Assembly (NCBI GenBank): GCA_007121565.1
Contig: SKKI01000069.1
Span: 1-8,502, forward strand
DNA from: Phycisphaerae bacterium
GTDB lineage: Bacteria > Planctomycetota > Phycisphaerae > Sedimentisphaerales > Anaerohalosphaeraceae
Direction of reading: 5' to 3'
Length of the DNA stretch: 8,502 nucleotides
This document shows positions 7,331 to 8,502 of the stretch, piece after piece; within the stretch, counting starts at the first letter, position 1; every line of letters begins with the position of its first letter. Under the pieces are notes generated by a model. That model did no database searches. It worked only from the letters and a program-made list of their open reading frames with translations, and was not told the DNA's origin. The translations under genes and the position numbers were made by a program.

Positions 7331-8485
7331 CGCCGAGGCGGCGGCGTCATCGACCAGCCAGAGGACCTTGTCCAATACCGGCCAGAGCACATAAGCCGGA
7401 TAGCGCTGCGGCTCCGGCGGCGAGGAAACAATCGTACCGACGATGTCGGCCTTGTCCGCTCCGGCCACCAGCACCAGCAGACGGCGCGCCTCCTGAAGCA
7501 CCGGGGCGGTCAGCGTAACGCGATTGAAGTTCTGCTCGTTAAACACCGGCCAGGTCAGATCCTCGGTAACCGACACGCCCGGATCGTCCGGCAGCAGCGA
7601 GGCGATGTGGCCGTCCCGGCCCAGCCCCAGCACGATCATGTCAAAACAGGGCAGATCGTCGTCCTCAAGCGCAAAGACATTGCGCAGCACCGTATCGTAC
7701 ACATCGGCCGCCTTGACACAGTCGTCATACTCGCCGTGAATGCGATACACATGCTCCGGCGGGATGGGTACTGCGTCCAGGAACGTCTCTTTGGCCAGGG
7801 CATAATTACTGTCCGGCGACTCCGGCGGCACGCAGCGCTCGTCGGCCCAGAACAGAAACATCTTGTCCCAGGGAACCTGTCCGGCAATGTCTGCCTGCGC
7901 CAGCCGCTGAAAGAACAACCGCGGGGTCTTTCCGCCGGAAATGGCGACGTAAAATGCCCCCCGCCGGCCGACGGCTTCGACCGCAGCGGAAACAAATTCT
8001 GCGGCAGCCTCATCGGCCAGCGCCTCCGCTGTTGGCAGCCGCACAAGCCGAGGCGATTGTGACGGCAGCTCGACGCTTTGCCGCTCATCCAGAAACGACT
8101 GCAAAAACACCGCCGCCGCAACCGCATCGCGACGCTTTTGCTTTTGACGGCGGGTCATTTCGCCGGGGGGAAACAGCGACTCGGCGGTATCACTGCTGAG
8201 CCGTTCATCGTGGAAATAAATCGGAACCGACACCAGCACCGAAAGCTGCTCGGCAAAGGACCGCACCTTCTCGGCCTGCGGCCCTTCACTGCCGTCCATA
8301 TTCAGCGGCAGCCCCAGCACCACCGCGCCAATCGCTTCGACGTCGATCACGCCGACAATCTGTTCGGCCAGATATAAGTCGTTTTCCGTTTCAATCACCG
8401 AATGCGGCCCGGCCAGCGTCGCGGCATCATCAGAGGTCGCCAAACCGGTGCGTTTGGTGCCGTAATCAATCCCAAGATAGCGCAT
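7325..8485 (-). CDS. RuvX/YqgF nuclease-like domain fused to 6-phosphogluconolactonase
   Basis: This 386-residue protein joins two normally separate enzymes. Residues 1-135 are a full RuvX/YqgF domain (RNase H fold; pre-16S rRNA processing in E. coli, Holliday-junction resolution reported elsewhere): GIDYGTKRTG with Asp7, VVLGLPLNMDGSEG (55-68), HDERLSS (92-98) and RRDAVAAAVFLQSFLD (118-133). Residues about 150-386 are a full 6-phosphogluconolactonase (hydrolysis of 6-phosphogluconolactone in the oxidative pentose phosphate pathway): SGGKTP (183-188), DERCVPPESPDSNY (215-228), and GLGRDGHIASLLP (287-299) with the family's proposed catalytic His293. The linker is only about 15 residues with no stop codon. 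Both domains retain their motifs, so this looks like a working fusion. A GTG codon at residue 148 could in principle start a separate lactonase, but no clear Shine-Dalgarno precedes it. The start ATG (8483-8485) has GAGGA eight bases upstream (complement of 8493-8497). Both domains are cytoplasmic. Confidence 0.93.
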   Translation of the reverse strand: MRYLGIDYGTKRTGLATSDDAATLAGPHSVIETENDLYLAEQIVGVIDVEAIGAVVLGLPLNMDGSEGPQAEKVRSFAEQLSVLVSVPIYFHDERLSSDTAESLFPPGEMTRRQKQKRRDAVAAAVFLQSFLDERQSVELPSQSPRLVRLPTAEALADEAAAEFVSAAVEAVGRRGAFYVAISGGKTPRLFFQRLAQADIAGQVPWDKMFLFWADERCVPPESPDSNYALAKETFLDAVPIPPEHVYRIHGEYDDCVKAADVYDTVLRNVFALEDDDLPCFDMIVLGLGRDGHIASLLPDDPGVSVTEDLTWPVFNEQNFNRVTLTAPVLQEARRLLVLVAGADKADIVGTIVSSPPEPQRYPAYVLWPVLDKVLWLVDDAAASAL

Positions 8486-8492
8486 AACGATA

Positions 8493-8497
8493 TCCTC
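8493..8497 (-). promoter_or_regulatory. Ribosome binding site of the RuvX-lactonase gene
   Basis: TCCTC on the plus strand reads GAGGA on the minus strand, eight bases before the ATG at 8485. This supports the RuvX start. The promoter lies beyond the window end. Confidence 0.65.
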
Positions 8498-8502
8498 ACA
8501 AA

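Noticed and set aside
8038..8085. Frameshift or lost stop artefact joining RuvX and lactonase
   Set aside because: The frame is continuous with no homopolymer suggestive of an indel error at the junction and both domains are complete. An artefact that converted a stop codon cannot be excluded, but nothing in the sequence points to it.

Overview
The window is a compact, protein-coding stretch of bacterial chromosome with moderately high GC. It holds six protein genes and no RNA genes, insertion sequences or CRISPR arrays that I can see. The best guess for the host is a planctomycete-like bacterium, possibly class Phycisphaerae. That rests only on remembered resemblance of the SMC hinge end (motif LISRKS) and of the coiled-coil/pseudo-kinase pair, so it is a weak inference. 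Sigma-70-like promoter elements, Shine-Dalgarno sites and the SMC type establish that it is bacterial.

Layout: (1) Positions 1-3029 (+) are the 3' five-sixths of smc, the chromosome condensation ATPase; its N-terminal Walker A head lies upstream of the window. (2) Positions 3124-4350 and 4357-5580 (+) are two M16-family peptidase subunits separated by 6 bp. The first has lost the zinc site but keeps the Arg/Tyr substrate-positioning pair; the second keeps the zinc site but has lost that pair. Together they look like one obligate heterodimeric protease. (3) A 116-bp gap contains a clear sigma-70-type promoter (TTGATT, 17 bp, TATAAT), an inverted repeat touching its -35 box, and a strong ribosome binding site. 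(4) Positions 5697-6626 and 6632-7330 (+) form a two-gene unit: an acidic coiled-coil protein of unknown family, then a single-pass membrane protein with the fold signature of a CpsD/Wzc-type (BY-kinase/ParA-like) P-loop domain whose Walker A and Walker B residues are both replaced. (5) Positions 7325-8485 (-) are a convergent gene fusing a complete RuvX/YqgF nuclease-like domain to a complete 6-phosphogluconolactonase; its end overlaps the preceding gene by 6 bp.

smc is housekeeping, the M16 pair is a probable cytoplasmic peptide-processing protease, and the fusion protein joins an rRNA/recombination nuclease-like domain to an enzyme of the oxidative pentose phosphate pathway. The least explained and most interesting part is the 5697-7330 unit: an unrecognised coiled-coil protein co-expressed with a membrane-anchored pseudo-ATPase. 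The RuvX-lactonase fusion and the reciprocal loss of active-site halves in the M16 pair are also worth checking.
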